From assembly GCF_036320485.1 (NCBI RefSeq), contig NZ_CP132911.1, positions 1 to 64,000 of the forward strand: a stretch of DNA of 64,000 nucleotides, written 5' to 3'. Source of the DNA: Dyella sp. A6 (GTDB taxonomy: Bacteria > Pseudomonadota > Gammaproteobacteria > Xanthomonadales > Rhodanobacteraceae). Positions 1-11,514 of the stretch are shown here, one piece after another. The first letter of the stretch is position 1; each line of letters starts with the position of its first letter. Under the pieces are notes generated by a model, which was not told where the DNA came from, searched no databases, and saw only the letters and a list, made by a program, of their open reading frames with translations. Position numbers and translations under genes: made by a program.

Positions 1-1338
1 ATGAGTGATTTGTGGCGGCGCTGCCTGGAGCGTCTTGAAGGCGAATTGAGCGCCGAGGATCTGCACACCTGGCTGATGCCGCTGCAGGCCCGCGAGGACG
101 AGACCGGGTTGCAGCTCTTCGCGCCCAACCCCTATACCCTGGATACCGTGCGCGACCGTTACCTTGCGCGCATCGAGGACGTGCTCAGCCAGTTGACCGG
201 ACAGGCACAGTCAGTGCGGCTGGATGTAGGTTCCAGCGCACGCGCCACGCCGGGCAAACCCGCGGCCGCGACAACCGCACCGCGCACCCAATCGTCATCG
301 ACGGCGGCTACGCCGTTCCCGCACAACCTCGACCCGCATTACACCTTCGAAACCTTTGTCGAGGGCAAGTCCAATCAGCTCGGCAAGGCGGCAGCCATGC
401 AGGTGGCGCAGAACCCTGGGCGAGCCTACAACCCGCTGCTTCTGTATGGCGGCACCGGCCTGGGCAAGACCCACCTGATGCACGCAGCCGGCAACCTGAT
501 TCGCCAGCACAAGCCCGATTGCAAGGTGTTGTACCTGCGCTCGGAACAGTTCGTGGGCGCCATGATCGAGGCGCTGCGTACCAAGAACATGGATGAGTTC
601 AAGCGCCGCTTCCGCTCGGTCGACGCGTTGCTGATCGACGACATCCAGTTCTTTGCCGGCAAGGACACCACCCAGGAAGAGTTTTTCCACACCTTCAATG
701 CGCTGTTCGAGTCGAAGCAGCAGATCATCCTGACCTGCGACCGCTACCCCAAGGAAGTGGACAAGCTCGAGCCCCGCCTGAAGTCGCGCCTGGGGTGGGG
801 CCTGTCGGTGGCGATCGAGCCGCCGGACTTCGAGACGCGCGCAGCCATTCTGCTGGCCAAGGCGCACGACAAGGGCGTGGCGGTAAGCGAGGACGTGGCG
901 ATGCTGCTGGCCAAGCGCATCCGTTCCAACGTGCGCGATCTGGAAGGAGCGCTCAACACCCTGGCCGCACGGGCCAACTTCTACGGCAAGCCGATCACCA
1001 CCGCTTTTGCGGAGGAGACCCTGCGCGACCTGCTGGCGACCCATGCACAGGCGGTCACGGTACCGAACATCCAGAAGGTCACCGCGGACTACTTCAACGT
1101 GCGCCTGCAGGATCTTCTGTCCAAACGCCGCGTTCGTTCGCTGGCCCGTCCGCGACAGATCGCGATGGCGTTGTCCAAGGAACTTACCGACCACAGCCTG
1201 CCCGAGATCGGCGAAGCCTTCGGTGGTCGCGACCACACCACCGTGCTGCATGCCTGCCGCACGATCAAAAAGTTCTGCGAGACCGATACCCGCATGCGCC
1301 AGGACTGGGAGCAGCTGATCCGGATTCTGACCGGCTGA
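1..1338 (+). CDS. dnaA: Chromosomal replication initiator protein DnaA
   Basis: The 445-residue product binds DnaA boxes as an ATP complex and opens oriC. An N-terminal domain I (about residues 1-80) is followed by a short Ala/Thr/Pro-rich linker (about 80-105). The AAA+ domain has Walker [10 protein letters not shown] near residue 150 and Walker [10 protein letters not shown] near 210. The C-terminal DNA-binding domain carries the DnaA signature [15 protein letters not shown] near 408. Length is normal for a gammaproteobacterial DnaA with a short linker. The window starts on its ATG, so the promoter and ribosome-binding site are not visible. dnaN follows after a 259-base gap holding DnaA boxes, so autoregulation and origin function may be close together. 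Identification is certain. Confidence 0.98.
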   Translation: MSDLWRRCLERLEGELSAEDLHTWLMPLQAREDETGLQLFAPNPYTLDTVRDRYLARIEDVLSQLTGQAQSVRLDVGSSARATPGKPAAATTAPRTQSSSTAATPFPHNLDPHYTFETFVEGKSNQLGKAAAMQVAQNPGRAYNPLLLYGGTGLGKTHLMHAAGNLIRQHKPDCKVLYLRSEQFVGAMIEALRTKNMDEFKRRFRSVDALLIDDIQFFAGKDTTQEEFFHTFNALFESKQQIILTCDRYPKEVDKLEPRLKSRLGWGLSVAIEPPDFETRAAILLAKAHDKGVAVSEDVAMLLAKRIRSNVRDLEGALNTLAARANFYGKPITTAFAEETLRDLLATHAQAVTVPNIQKVTADYFNVRLQDLLSKRRVRSLARPRQIAMALSKELTDHSLPEIGEAFGGRDHTTVLHACRTIKKFCETDTRMRQDWEQLIRILTG

Positions 1339-1393
1339 CCGGTGTCGCAGGATCGGCAATGGGCATAAAGCATTGAACGAAACCGGGGTAAGC

Positions 1394-1402
1394 TGTGGAT
1401 AA
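1394..1402 (-). promoter_or_regulatory. DnaA box, perfect, minus orientation
   Basis: TGTGGATAA on the plus strand is the exact complement of the consensus TTATCCACA. It lies 56 bases after the dnaA stop codon. Confidence 0.85.
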
Positions 1403-1427
1403 TAGGTGGATGGATGAGCCTCTCGAT

Positions 1428-1436
1428 TTATCCACA
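1428..1436 (+). promoter_or_regulatory. DnaA box, perfect, plus orientation
   Basis: TTATCCACA matches the DnaA-box consensus exactly. It faces the box at 1394 and precedes the AT-rich segment by about 40 bases. Confidence 0.85.
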
Positions 1437-1523
1437 ACTGGCGCACAGCTTCCGGACCCGTCAAGGCACAGCCTTTTTTTTGAACAATTTGTTGATTCTA
1501 AACGAATTATTCTGAGATAAAAG

Positions 1524-1532
1524 TTATCCACC
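1524..1532 (+). promoter_or_regulatory. DnaA box, one mismatch
   Basis: TTATCCACC differs from consensus only at the last base. It borders the dnaN-proximal end of the AT-rich segment. Confidence 0.65.
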
Positions 1533-1597
1533 GTGCCTAAAACAACCACCATAACTTCTTTAAAAAACAGAACAGCAGTGTAGGGGACGCGCATACC

Positions 1598-2698
1598 ATG
1601 CAATTCAGCATCCAACGAGAAGTCCTGCTCAAGCCGCTTCAGCAAGTTGTCGGTGTCGTGGAGCGTCGACAGACTCTGCCTGTACTGGCCAACCTGCTCG
1701 TGCGGGTCACCGATGGACGCCTTTCGCTGACGGGTACCGACCTGGAAGTCGAGATGGTGGCAACCACCGATGCGGAGAAGCTTGAAGAAGGCGACATCAC
1801 CATTCCGGCCCGCAAGCTTTTCGATATCGTGCGTGCGCTTCCAGATGGTGCCCGCATCGACCTCAAGCTCAACGGTGATCGCGTGGCATTGAATGCCGGT
1901 CGTAGCCGTTTCACGCTGGCGACGCTACCGGCCAGCGAGTTTCCGACCATCGACGAAATCGAACTGGTCGAGAAGGTTGCCTTGCCGGAAGAAGTGCTGC
2001 GCGACCTGATGGAACATACCGCGTTCGCCATGGCGAACCAGGATGTCCGTTATTACCTCAACGGCATGTTGCTCGATCTGCAGGAGCACACCCTGCGCTG
2101 CGTCGCTACCGACGGCCACCGCCTGGCCCTCAAGGAAACCCAGCTGGACAGCTCGGTCTCCGCGCGTCGACAGATCATCATTCCACGCAAGGGCGTGAAC
2201 GAGCTGATCGGTCTGTTCGAAACGGGCGATGGCCAGGTCGAACTGGAGTTCGGTCGCAATCATCTGCGCGTACGCCGTGGCGACGTGGTGTTCACTTCGA
2301 AGCTGATCGACGGGCGTTTCCCCGACTACGAAGCCGTGATCCCGCTGGGTGCCGACAAGCATGCAACACTCGACCGCGAAGTACTTCGTGGTGCACTTCA
2401 GCGCGCAGCGATTCTTTCGAACGAGAAATACCGTGGCGTGAAGCTCGAATTGTCGCCCGGCAAGCTGAAGATCGTGGCGCATAACCCGGAACAGGAAGAA
2501 GCCGTCGAAGAAGTCGAAGCCGATACGGTGGTTTCCGATCTGGCCGTGGGCTTCAATGTCGGTTACCTGCTGGATGCACTGTCCGCTCTGAACGGGGAAA
2601 AGGCACGACTCAGCCTGCGCGACGCGCAATCGAGCTGTCTGGTGCAGGAAGAGGAAGGTGCCGAAGCTCGCCACGTGATCATGCCGCTACGTCTCTGA
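1598..2698 (+). CDS. dnaN: DNA polymerase III sliding clamp (beta subunit)
   Basis: The 366-residue product forms the ring-shaped clamp that tethers DNA polymerase III and other proteins to DNA. Length and sequence match the bacterial three-domain clamp throughout: it starts MQFSIQREVLLKPLQQV, has the internal stretch RYYLNGMLL, and ends with the family's typical C-terminus HVIMPLRL. The ATG has an AGGGGA ribosome-binding site at 1582-1587, ten bases upstream. It sits between the candidate origin and recF, in the standard dnaA-dnaN-recF-gyrB order. A stem-loop downstream may lower read-through into recF. Confidence 0.98.
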   Translation: MQFSIQREVLLKPLQQVVGVVERRQTLPVLANLLVRVTDGRLSLTGTDLEVEMVATTDAEKLEEGDITIPARKLFDIVRALPDGARIDLKLNGDRVALNAGRSRFTLATLPASEFPTIDEIELVEKVALPEEVLRDLMEHTAFAMANQDVRYYLNGMLLDLQEHTLRCVATDGHRLALKETQLDSSVSARRQIIIPRKGVNELIGLFETGDGQVELEFGRNHLRVRRGDVVFTSKLIDGRFPDYEAVIPLGADKHATLDREVLRGALQRAAILSNEKYRGVKLELSPGKLKIVAHNPEQEEAVEEVEADTVVSDLAVGFNVGYLLDALSALNGEKARLSLRDAQSSCLVQEEEGAEARHVIMPLRL

Positions 2699-2737
2699 TC
2701 GTTGACGTGTCATCCCTCAGGCTTCACACCAAACCAA

Positions 2738-2766
2738 GACGCCGGGACCATCGAGGCCCCGGCGTC
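2738..2766 (+). terminator. Stem-loop between dnaN and recF (terminator or attenuator)
   Basis: GACGCCGGG at 2738-2746 pairs with CCCGGCGTC at 2758-2766 across an 11-base loop. The sequence GTCTTTTG follows, giving a short T tract. It sits 40 bases after the dnaN stop and just before the recF start. It could be an intrinsic terminator or a partial attenuator; the T tract is weak. Confidence 0.5.
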
Positions 2767-2788
2767 GTCTTTTGCGGATGTCGTCCGG

Positions 2789-3859
2789 ATGCTGCTTGAA
2801 CGGCTGAAGGTACAAGGGCTGCGCTGTCTTGCCGACCTGGACCTGTCACTTGAGCCGGGGGTGCAGATGCTTGTGGGCCCCAACGGTGCGGGCAAGACCA
2901 GCGTGTTGGAAGCGGTTTACCTGCTTTCGCATGGCCGCTCGTTCCGCACCGGATCACGCGATGCCCTGACGCAGCGTGGCGCGACCGAACTCCACGTTTT
3001 CAGCGAGTGGCGAGGCGAGGATGGTTCGCGCTCACGGCTTGGCCTGGGGCGTAACGGAAATCGGTGGCAGGCGCGCCTGAATGGGGAGACGGTGCCTCTA
3101 GGCGAGTTGATCCAGGCGTGTGCGGTGGTGTGTTTCGATCCGGGATCGCATGCGCTGATTGCCGGTGGTGCCGAAGAGCGTAGGCGGTTCATCGATTGGG
3201 GCGTGTTCCACGTGGAACATGACTTTCTCGTGATATGGCGGCGCTATCAGCGCGCATTGAAACAACGAAACGCACTGCTTCGTGAAGGCGCGATCGATGA
3301 CGATGCGTTGTTCCTGCCTTGGGAGCATGAGCTGGCCGAGACCGCTCGTGTGCTCGACGCATGGCGGCGAAGATATCTCGACATGTTGCGGCCCCGTATC
3401 GAGACGCACAGTAGGGCGCTGTTACCGGAACTGGGTACGCCGGTGCTGCGTTATCGCCCGGGTTGGCCTGAAGAGCGAAACTTGGCCGAGTTGCTCTCAA
3501 CCCAGCGCGTCCGCGACAGGGCCCGTGGGCATACATCGTACGGAGTACATCGCGCGGACTGGAGCATGGCCTACGATGAAGCTCCGCTACGCGAGCATCT
3601 ATCGCGTGGGCAGGAAAAGCTCGTGGCACTGACCTGTCTGATGGCGCAGGCGAATCTGATGGCCCTGGACCGTGGCTACTGGCCGTTGGTGTGCCTGGAT
3701 GACCTGGCATCGGAGCTGGATCGACCGCATCAGGAACAGCTCCTGCAATCGCTGCAGCATAGTGGTGCCCAAGTTCTTATCACGGGGACGGATGTTCCTC
3801 CATCGCTCGATACGAATACAGCGCGCGTGTTCCACGTGGAACACGGAACCATCAGCTGA
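2789..3859 (+). CDS. recF: DNA replication and repair protein RecF
   Basis: RecF is an SMC-like ATPase that helps load RecA at gapped DNA with RecO and RecR. The 356-residue product has Walker A GPNGAGKTS near residue 30, the ABC-type signature LSRGQEKL near 271 and Walker B PLVCLDDLASELD near 300. The ATG at 2789 (MLLERLKVQGL) is preferred because it gives the family's usual N-terminus and length; no clear ribosome-binding site precedes it. Two perfect parS palindromes lie inside the gene in the same reading frame, so the protein carries the peptide VFHVEH twice, at residues 139-144 and 347-352. The second copy is at the extreme C-terminus. Confidence 0.96.
   Translation: MLLERLKVQGLRCLADLDLSLEPGVQMLVGPNGAGKTSVLEAVYLLSHGRSFRTGSRDALTQRGATELHVFSEWRGEDGSRSRLGLGRNGNRWQARLNGETVPLGELIQACAVVCFDPGSHALIAGGAEERRRFIDWGVFHVEHDFLVIWRRYQRALKQRNALLREGAIDDDALFLPWEHELAETARVLDAWRRRYLDMLRPRIETHSRALLPELGTPVLRYRPGWPEERNLAELLSTQRVRDRARGHTSYGVHRADWSMAYDEAPLREHLSRGQEKLVALTCLMAQANLMALDRGYWPLVCLDDLASELDRPHQEQLLQSLQHSGAQVLITGTDVPPSLDTNTARVFHVEHGTIS
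3204..3219. other. parS: parS site 1 (ParB-binding centromere), inside recF
   Basis: TGTTCCACGTGGAACA is a perfect 16-base palindrome. It matches the known gammaproteobacterial parS form (Pseudomonas-type TGTTCCACGTGGAAC core). A ParA/ParB pair is encoded at 41.7-43.5 kb. The site lies within recF codons encoding VFHVEH. Confidence 0.9.
3828..3843. other. parS: parS site 2 (ParB-binding centromere), at the 3' end of recF
   Basis: This is an identical 16-base palindrome, TGTTCCACGTGGAACA, 624 bases after site 1 and in the same recF reading frame. It ends 13 bases before the recF stop codon and about 80 bases before the gyrB -10 box, so ParB bound or spreading here could touch gyrB transcription. 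That last point is inference. Confidence 0.9.
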
Positions 3860-3905
3860 TTCAGGGGAGCAAAGCCCTGTGGACGGGTTGGGGGTCAGCC
3901 CCTGA

Positions 3906-6419
<2,514 letters not shown>

Positions 6420-6433
6420 TCACGCTGGCCTGC

Positions 6434-6467
6434 ATGCCCATCCGGATCGTCATGTCCGGATGGGCAT
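6434..6467 (+). terminator. Terminator-like hairpin after gyrB
   Basis: ATGCCCATCCGGA at 6434-6446 pairs perfectly (13 bp) with TCCGGATGGGCAT at 6455-6467 across an 8-base loop. It starts 14 bases after the gyrB stop. No T tract follows, so it may protect the mRNA 3' end or need Rho rather than act as a classic intrinsic terminator. Confidence 0.6.
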
Positions 6468-6763
6468 CAAAATCAGTGTTGAAGTGAGCAATCGGCGCAC
6501 CGATCAAGCACGTAAATGTATGAATGCATTAATGTGCTCTCATGCGGTCACAGTCGTGCCGACAACCCCGTTCAAGTCACTGGCGATGCAGATCCAACGC
6601 TGTGCGGGGAAAAAATGCGCGTGCGTATGGTCTTTGTGTTGCAAGTATTTGATTTGCTTGGTCCTCAATGTCGCGCTGCGACTTGTTATAAGGCGTCAGC
6701 TCGGGTTAATCTCCAAGATCCCCTGCACACTTCGTGCATGACACCCGAACACAGAGGAACGCC
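6468..6763. other. Non-coding gap before the TPR gene
   Basis: These 296 bases lie between the gyrB hairpin and the TPR-protein start. They are less GC-rich than the flanks. Open frames here look non-coding (Cys-rich, no family resemblance). TTGTTATAA at 6683-6691 could be a -10 region but no good -35 pairs with it. AGAGGAA at 6753-6759 is the ribosome-binding site for the next gene. Nothing else is recognised. Confidence 0.4.
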
Positions 6764-8065
6764 ATGAAACACGCTCCCCTTACCCTGATGCTGACCAGCG
6801 CGGCACTAGCCCTGGCGCTGGGCAGTACCCCGGTACTGGCTCGCAGTCACCATGACGAGTCGAAGGCGAAAGCGGCGTCGCTCTATCCCAATGCCACGCG
6901 CAAGGCCCCCAAGCTGGACCTCACCAGCGAGAAGGAATCCAAGGCACTCAACGCCGGTCTCCAGGCCGTGAACGCTGGCGACAAGGCCAAGGCCACCCAG
7001 CTGCTGCAGCCGATCATCGATGGCAGCAAGAGCAAGTACGCGAAGGCGCTGGCACTGCAGGGCATGGCCAGCATCAGTTACAACGCCGGTGACGTGAAGG
7101 GCGCGATCAAGCTGCTGCAGCAGTCGCTCGCCGACGGCGTCATGCCGAACGACACCTACTTCCAGCTCGAGTACGAGTTGGGCCAGTTCTACATGGCCGA
7201 CCAGCAGTACCAGAAGTCGATCGACACGATCGAGCAGTGGCGGGCCCAGGGCAAGCGCGAGACCGCCGAGTCCTATGCGCTGGAAGGTAACGCCTACTAC
7301 CGCATGCAGAAGTATCCCGAGGCCATCGCCGCGATCAAGAAAGCGGAGTCGATGAGCACAAAGCCGGAGCCGACGTGGAACGAGATCCTGATGGCCAGCT
7401 ACTCCGAATCGGGGCAGGGCGATCAGGCCATCAAGATCGCCGAGCAGCAGCTGGCGGCCAACCCCAGCGACCAGACCGCGCTGAATAACGCGGTTACCGT
7501 TCTGATGCAGGCGCAAAAGTATCCCGAGGCCATCAAGGTGCTGGAGCAGGCGCGCGCCCAGGGCAACCTCAAGAGCGAGAAGCAGTACATCAACCTGGCT
7601 AAGATGTATCTGATCACCGGCCAGAATTCCTCGTCCGATCCCAAGCCGTATGCCGACAAGGCGATTGCCGTGCTGAACGATGGCATGAGCAAGGGCGTGG
7701 TCACCTCGACCGCCGCCAACTACACGCTGCTGGGCGACGCTGCACTGATCGGTGGCGAGAAGGCCAAGGCGCTGGCTGCATACAAGAAAGCCATCCCGAC
7801 GGCCCAGGATGGCGAGGCTGCTGTGCGTGCTGGTCAGGTCATGCTGCTCGACCACCACTACTATGACGCCAGGAAGCTGATCAAGCAGGGCATCGACAAG
7901 GGTGGCCTGAAGCACACCGGCACCGCTTACATGATGCTGGCCGAAGCATATCGCGGCATGAAGGACAAGCCGGATGCGATCGCTGCGGTACGCAAGGCTG
8001 AGCAATATCCGGAAACCGCAAGCAAGGCCAAGGCATGGCTCCAGAAGGCCCATGTAGGCCGCTAA
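6764..8065 (+). CDS. Exported tetratricopeptide-repeat protein
   Basis: The 433-residue product begins with a clear signal peptide (MKHAPLTLMLTSAALALALGS, predicted cleavage after VLA near residue 27), so it should act in the periplasm. The remainder is Ala/Lys-rich and helical, with repeated tetratricopeptide-like units such as ESYALEGNAYYRMQKYPEAI and ALNNAVTVLMQAQKYPEAIK. TPR proteins are scaffolds for protein contacts; the partner is unknown. The ATG at 6764 has AGAGGAA five bases upstream; an in-frame ATG at 6734 would spoil the signal peptide. It lies 207 bases before tonB on the same strand, which hints at a link to the Ton system, but the gap contains an imperfect hairpin (8088-8128) and may separate the units. 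Confidence 0.85.
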   Translation: MKHAPLTLMLTSAALALALGSTPVLARSHHDESKAKAASLYPNATRKAPKLDLTSEKESKALNAGLQAVNAGDKAKATQLLQPIIDGSKSKYAKALALQGMASISYNAGDVKGAIKLLQQSLADGVMPNDTYFQLEYELGQFYMADQQYQKSIDTIEQWRAQGKRETAESYALEGNAYYRMQKYPEAIAAIKKAESMSTKPEPTWNEILMASYSESGQGDQAIKIAEQQLAANPSDQTALNNAVTVLMQAQKYPEAIKVLEQARAQGNLKSEKQYINLAKMYLITGQNSSSDPKPYADKAIAVLNDGMSKGVVTSTAANYTLLGDAALIGGEKAKALAAYKKAIPTAQDGEAAVRAGQVMLLDHHYYDARKLIKQGIDKGGLKHTGTAYMMLAEAYRGMKDKPDAIAAVRKAEQYPETASKAKAWLQKAHVGR

Positions 8066-8272
8066 AAAGCGTTCTGGCGAGGTAAGATCGGTGGGGCAGG
8101 ATAGACGTCCATTTGAATGCCCCATCGACGCTATACAAACGCCATGTGCTGTTGTACCGTTGGTAATCTCCCGCATTGTCCAGTGGCAAATGTCATCCCT
8201 TGGGACAGACCTTTGCCGTCGGGTGCTGCGACCACGTCATTCCCTTGACTAGCTCCTGATCGAAAGTGACAG

Positions 8273-8932
<660 letters not shown>

Positions 8933-8980
8933 TCCACCACGTTTACTACTGTTCACGCTTGACTTCCCAAGGGTAGCGTT

Positions 8981-9748
8981 ATGTTCTTCCAAGACACTCC
9001 TGTTTCGTCCCCCGCCGCAGGGGCCAACTCCGCCGCCGCTGCCATGCAGCAGATGGGCGTCGGCCAGTTCCTTCGCCACGAAGATCCGCTTGGCTGGATC
9101 GTGGTGATCACGCTGTGCCTGATGTCGATCTCCTCGTGGTACTTCATCATTGCCAACGCCATTCGTAATTCGATGGTCAAGAGCCGCGCCGACAAGGTGA
9201 TCAACGGCTTCTGGAACAACCCGTCCACGCAGGACGCGATTCGCGAACTCGAAGCCCAGCCCAAGGGCGAACCGTTCTCCAAGATCGCACTCGACGCGGC
9301 TTCCGCCGTGGCCCATCACCAGCAGGCATCGGCCCAGGCCACTGCCACCGGTGGTCGTCTGGCCGAGTCGCTGAGCCGCTCCGAGTTCGTCGACCGCGCG
9401 CTGCGTCAGGCCGTGGATCGCGAAAGCCTGCGCCTCGAAGGTGGCATGACCCTGCTCGCCACGGTGGGTTCGGCTGCACCGTTCGTGGGTCTGCTCGGTA
9501 CGGTGTGGGGCATCTACCACGCCCTGATCCGCATTTCCGCTTCGGGCAATGCCTCGATGGAAGCGGTGGCTGGCCCGGTGGGTGAGGCGCTGATCATGAC
9601 CGCGTTCGGTCTGTTCTCCGCGATCCCGGCCGTGTTCGCCTACAACTTCTTCACCCGTTCCAACCGCCTGACCTACGCCCGTTTCGACGAGTTCGCGCAC
9701 GACCTGCACGACTTCTTCGCCACTGGCTCGCGCGTCGAAGGCAAGTGA
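8981..9748 (+). CDS. exbB: Biopolymer transport protein ExbB
   Basis: ExbB is a polytopic inner-membrane protein of the MotA/TolQ/ExbB family and forms the proton channel with ExbD. In this 255-residue product the first membrane segment is near residues 40-60 (GWIVVITLCLMSISSWYFII). The family core is at about 150-225, with TVGSAAPFVGLLGTVWGIYHAL and EALIMTAFGLFSAIPAVFAYN. It lies between tonB and two exbD genes on the same strand with short gaps, so the four genes are almost certainly one operon. Confidence 0.96.
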   Translation: MFFQDTPVSSPAAGANSAAAAMQQMGVGQFLRHEDPLGWIVVITLCLMSISSWYFIIANAIRNSMVKSRADKVINGFWNNPSTQDAIRELEAQPKGEPFSKIALDAASAVAHHQQASAQATATGGRLAESLSRSEFVDRALRQAVDRESLRLEGGMTLLATVGSAAPFVGLLGTVWGIYHALIRISASGNASMEAVAGPVGEALIMTAFGLFSAIPAVFAYNFFTRSNRLTYARFDEFAHDLHDFFATGSRVEGK

Positions 9749-9759
9749 GGTACTGACCC

Positions 9760-10188
9760 ATGGCCATGAGTACCGGAGGTGGCGGCGGTTCAATGTCCGA
9801 CATCAACGTCACGCCGCTGGTCGACGTGATGCTGGTGCTGCTGATCATCTTCATGATTACTGCACCGCTGATGTCTCACACGGTTGTCGTCAAGCTGCCG
9901 ACCACGACAGCAGTGAAAACCGAAAAAGCTACCGACAACCGCCCGGTGGATCTGGCTATCAAGGACGATGGCAGCACGTACCTCAACGACAATCCGGTGA
10001 CCGAAGCAGAGTTGAAGGCTAGGTTCGCCGTGTTCGCGAGCATGTCGCCGCAGCCGGAGCTGCAGATCCGCGGTGCCAAGGACACCCAGTGGAAAATCAT
10101 CCGCAAGGTCCTTGGTGAAGCGAAAAATGCGGGACTGGTGCACGTCGGCTTCATGACGACCCACCCTGCTGCGCAGGTCCAGGAGTAA
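9760..10188 (+). CDS. exbD1: Biopolymer transport protein ExbD (first copy)
   Basis: The 142-residue product has a short cytoplasmic tail, one membrane helix (PLVDVMLVLLIIFMITAP) with the conserved proton-carrying Asp at residue 22, and a periplasmic domain. It starts 11 bases after exbB. Xanthomonas has a known tonB-exbB-exbD1-exbD2 cluster of this layout. The next gene is a paralogue with the same membrane segment but a diverged periplasmic part. Confidence 0.95.
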   Translation: MAMSTGGGGGSMSDINVTPLVDVMLVLLIIFMITAPLMSHTVVVKLPTTTAVKTEKATDNRPVDLAIKDDGSTYLNDNPVTEAELKARFAVFASMSPQPELQIRGAKDTQWKIIRKVLGEAKNAGLVHVGFMTTHPAAQVQE

Positions 10189-10192
10189 GCCG

Positions 10193-10603
10193 ATGGCCAT
10201 GAGCGGAAGCAGTAAGAAAGGGGCCATGGCGGACATCAACGTCACGCCGTTGGTGGACGTGCTGCTGGTGCTGCTGATCATCTTCATGATCACGGCACCG
10301 ATAGTTACGCAGAAGGTCAAGATCGACCTGCCGCAGCCCAACCCGAACGTGCACCAGCCTGACAATCCGAAGGCGCCGATCCACCTGAAGATCGATCAGG
10401 GTGGTCAGCTCTACTGGAACGACACGCCGGTCGACGAGCTGGGCATGCGGGCGCAGATGGCAGTGATCGCCCAGGAAACCAACCAGCCGGAGATCCAGAT
10501 CTACGGCAACGACAACGTGGCTTATGAGTACGTTGCCGAAGTACTGGCCGATGCCAAGAGCTACAACCTGACCAAGATCGGTTTCACCGACAACGGTCAG
10601 TAA
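10193..10603 (+). CDS. exbD2: Biopolymer transport protein ExbD (second copy)
   Basis: This 136-residue paralogue of the preceding gene also has the membrane Asp at residue 22 (PLVDVLLVLLIIFMITAP). The periplasmic half differs (VKIDLPQPNPNVHQPDNPKA). It starts four bases after the exbD1 stop, so the two are translated together. In Xanthomonas campestris the second exbD is reported to have a different requirement from the first; whether that holds here is unknown. A strong terminator follows. Confidence 0.95.
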   Translation: MAMSGSSKKGAMADINVTPLVDVLLVLLIIFMITAPIVTQKVKIDLPQPNPNVHQPDNPKAPIHLKIDQGGQLYWNDTPVDELGMRAQMAVIAQETNQPEIQIYGNDNVAYEYVAEVLADAKSYNLTKIGFTDNGQ

Positions 10604-10634
10604 GCGCGCAAGCGCTGCATCCAAGCGTTACCCG

Positions 10635-10670
10635 CAACAACCCCCGCCTGGTGCGGGGGTTGTTGTTTGT
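10635..10670 (+). terminator. Intrinsic terminator of the tonB operon
   Basis: CAACAACCCCCGC at 10635-10647 pairs perfectly with GCGGGGGTTGTTG at 10653-10665 across loop CTGGT, followed by TTTGT. It lies 31 bases after exbD2 and before the convergent pdxJ. Confidence 0.9.
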
Positions 10671-10725
10671 GTATTCGGAAAAAAAGTGCGACGTAGAATG
10701 TGGCGACCCGTCGCATACAGCGAAC

Positions 10726-11469
10726 TCAGGAAAGTATCTGCAGATAGCTGCGCACCGTGTTGGCAAGGCCGTCGTACAGGGCTTCACCGATCAGCGCGTG
10801 ACCGATGGAAACCTCGGCCAGACCGGGGATCGCGGCGCGCAGTGTGCCCAGGTTGGCCTGGCTCAAGTCATGACCTGCATTGACGGCCAGCCCGGCCTGT
10901 TGCGCACGCCTGGCGGTATCCACACAGCGTGCCAGTTCGCTGCGCGCATCACCGTCGGCAAATGCCTGGGCAAAGGGACCGGTATAAATCTCAACGCGTT
11001 CGGCGCCAATCGCGACCGCATGGGCGAAGTCGACTATCCCAGCGTCGACAAACAGGCTCACGCGACAACCCAAGGTGCGCAGCTCCGCCACCAACGGGCG
11101 CAGACGCTCGGCATCGCGTTCCAGGTCGAATCCGTGATCCGAGGTCAGTTGTCCATCGCTGTCGGGTACCAGGGTGACCTGGGTCGGCCGCACTTCGCGG
11201 GCGAGTTCGATCAGCCCGGGGTAACTGCCGCGGGGCGCGGCAAAAGGATTGCCCTCGATGTTGTATTCCACCCGACCGCGCACAGCCACGGCGAGTGCGC
11301 GCACGTCGTCGGGACGCACGTGCCTCTGGTCGGGCCGTGGATGCACGGTGATGCCGCCACAGCCGGCCTCGATACAGGTCTGTGCCGCGCGAATGATGTC
11401 CGGTTCGGCATCGCCACGCGAATTGCGCAGCACGGCGATCTTGTTGAGATTGACGCTGAGCAGGGTCAT
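10726..11469 (-). CDS. pdxJ: Pyridoxine 5'-phosphate synthase
   Basis: PdxJ condenses 1-deoxyxylulose 5-phosphate with 3-amino-2-oxopropyl phosphate, the ring-closing step of DXP-dependent vitamin B6 synthesis. The 247-residue product matches the TIM-barrel family: [17 protein letters not shown] at the N-terminus, [14 protein letters not shown] near 40, EYNIEGNP near 68 and [10 protein letters not shown] near 198. Length is normal. It converges on exbD2. The gene upstream on the same strand, 45 bases away, encodes a phosphopantetheinyl transferase, echoing the pdxJ-acpS pairing of many proteobacteria but with a different enzyme type. Confidence 0.97.
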   Translation of the reverse strand: MTLLSVNLNKIAVLRNSRGDAEPDIIRAAQTCIEAGCGGITVHPRPDQRHVRPDDVRALAVAVRGRVEYNIEGNPFAAPRGSYPGLIELAREVRPTQVTLVPDSDGQLTSDHGFDLERDAERLRPLVAELRTLGCRVSLFVDAGIVDFAHAVAIGAERVEIYTGPFAQAFADGDARSELARCVDTARRAQQAGLAVNAGHDLSQANLGTLRAAIPGLAEVSIGHALIGEALYDGLANTVRSYLQILS

Positions 11470-11514
11470 GACGGTGAGTGGCGACCTTTGCGATGGCCGC
11501 CCACAGTGCGCCGT

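Larger units (their letters stand above)
1339..1597. other. oriC: Candidate replication origin (oriC) between dnaA and dnaN
   Basis: This non-coding gap holds a perfect DnaA box on each strand (TGTGGATAA at 1394, TTATCCACA at 1428) and a one-mismatch box (TTATCCACC at 1524). Between the second and third boxes lies an AT-rich stretch, about 1474-1525, beginning with a run of eight T and unusually AT-rich for this GC-rich genome; it is a natural candidate for the unwinding element. The gap also contains the dnaN promoter and leader. Origins next to dnaA are well established in bacteria. The region upstream of dnaA, another common site, is outside the window, so this call is likely but not exclusive. 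Confidence 0.75.

Noticed and set aside
6460..6741. 93-codon frame between gyrB and the TPR gene
   Set aside because: It begins inside the gyrB hairpin, has an odd Cys-rich product, no ribosome-binding site and no similarity I recognise.
8088..8128. Imperfect hairpin between the TPR gene and tonB as a terminator
   Set aside because: The stem has a wobble pair, the loop is 19 bases and no T tract follows, so it is not strong enough to list as a terminator.
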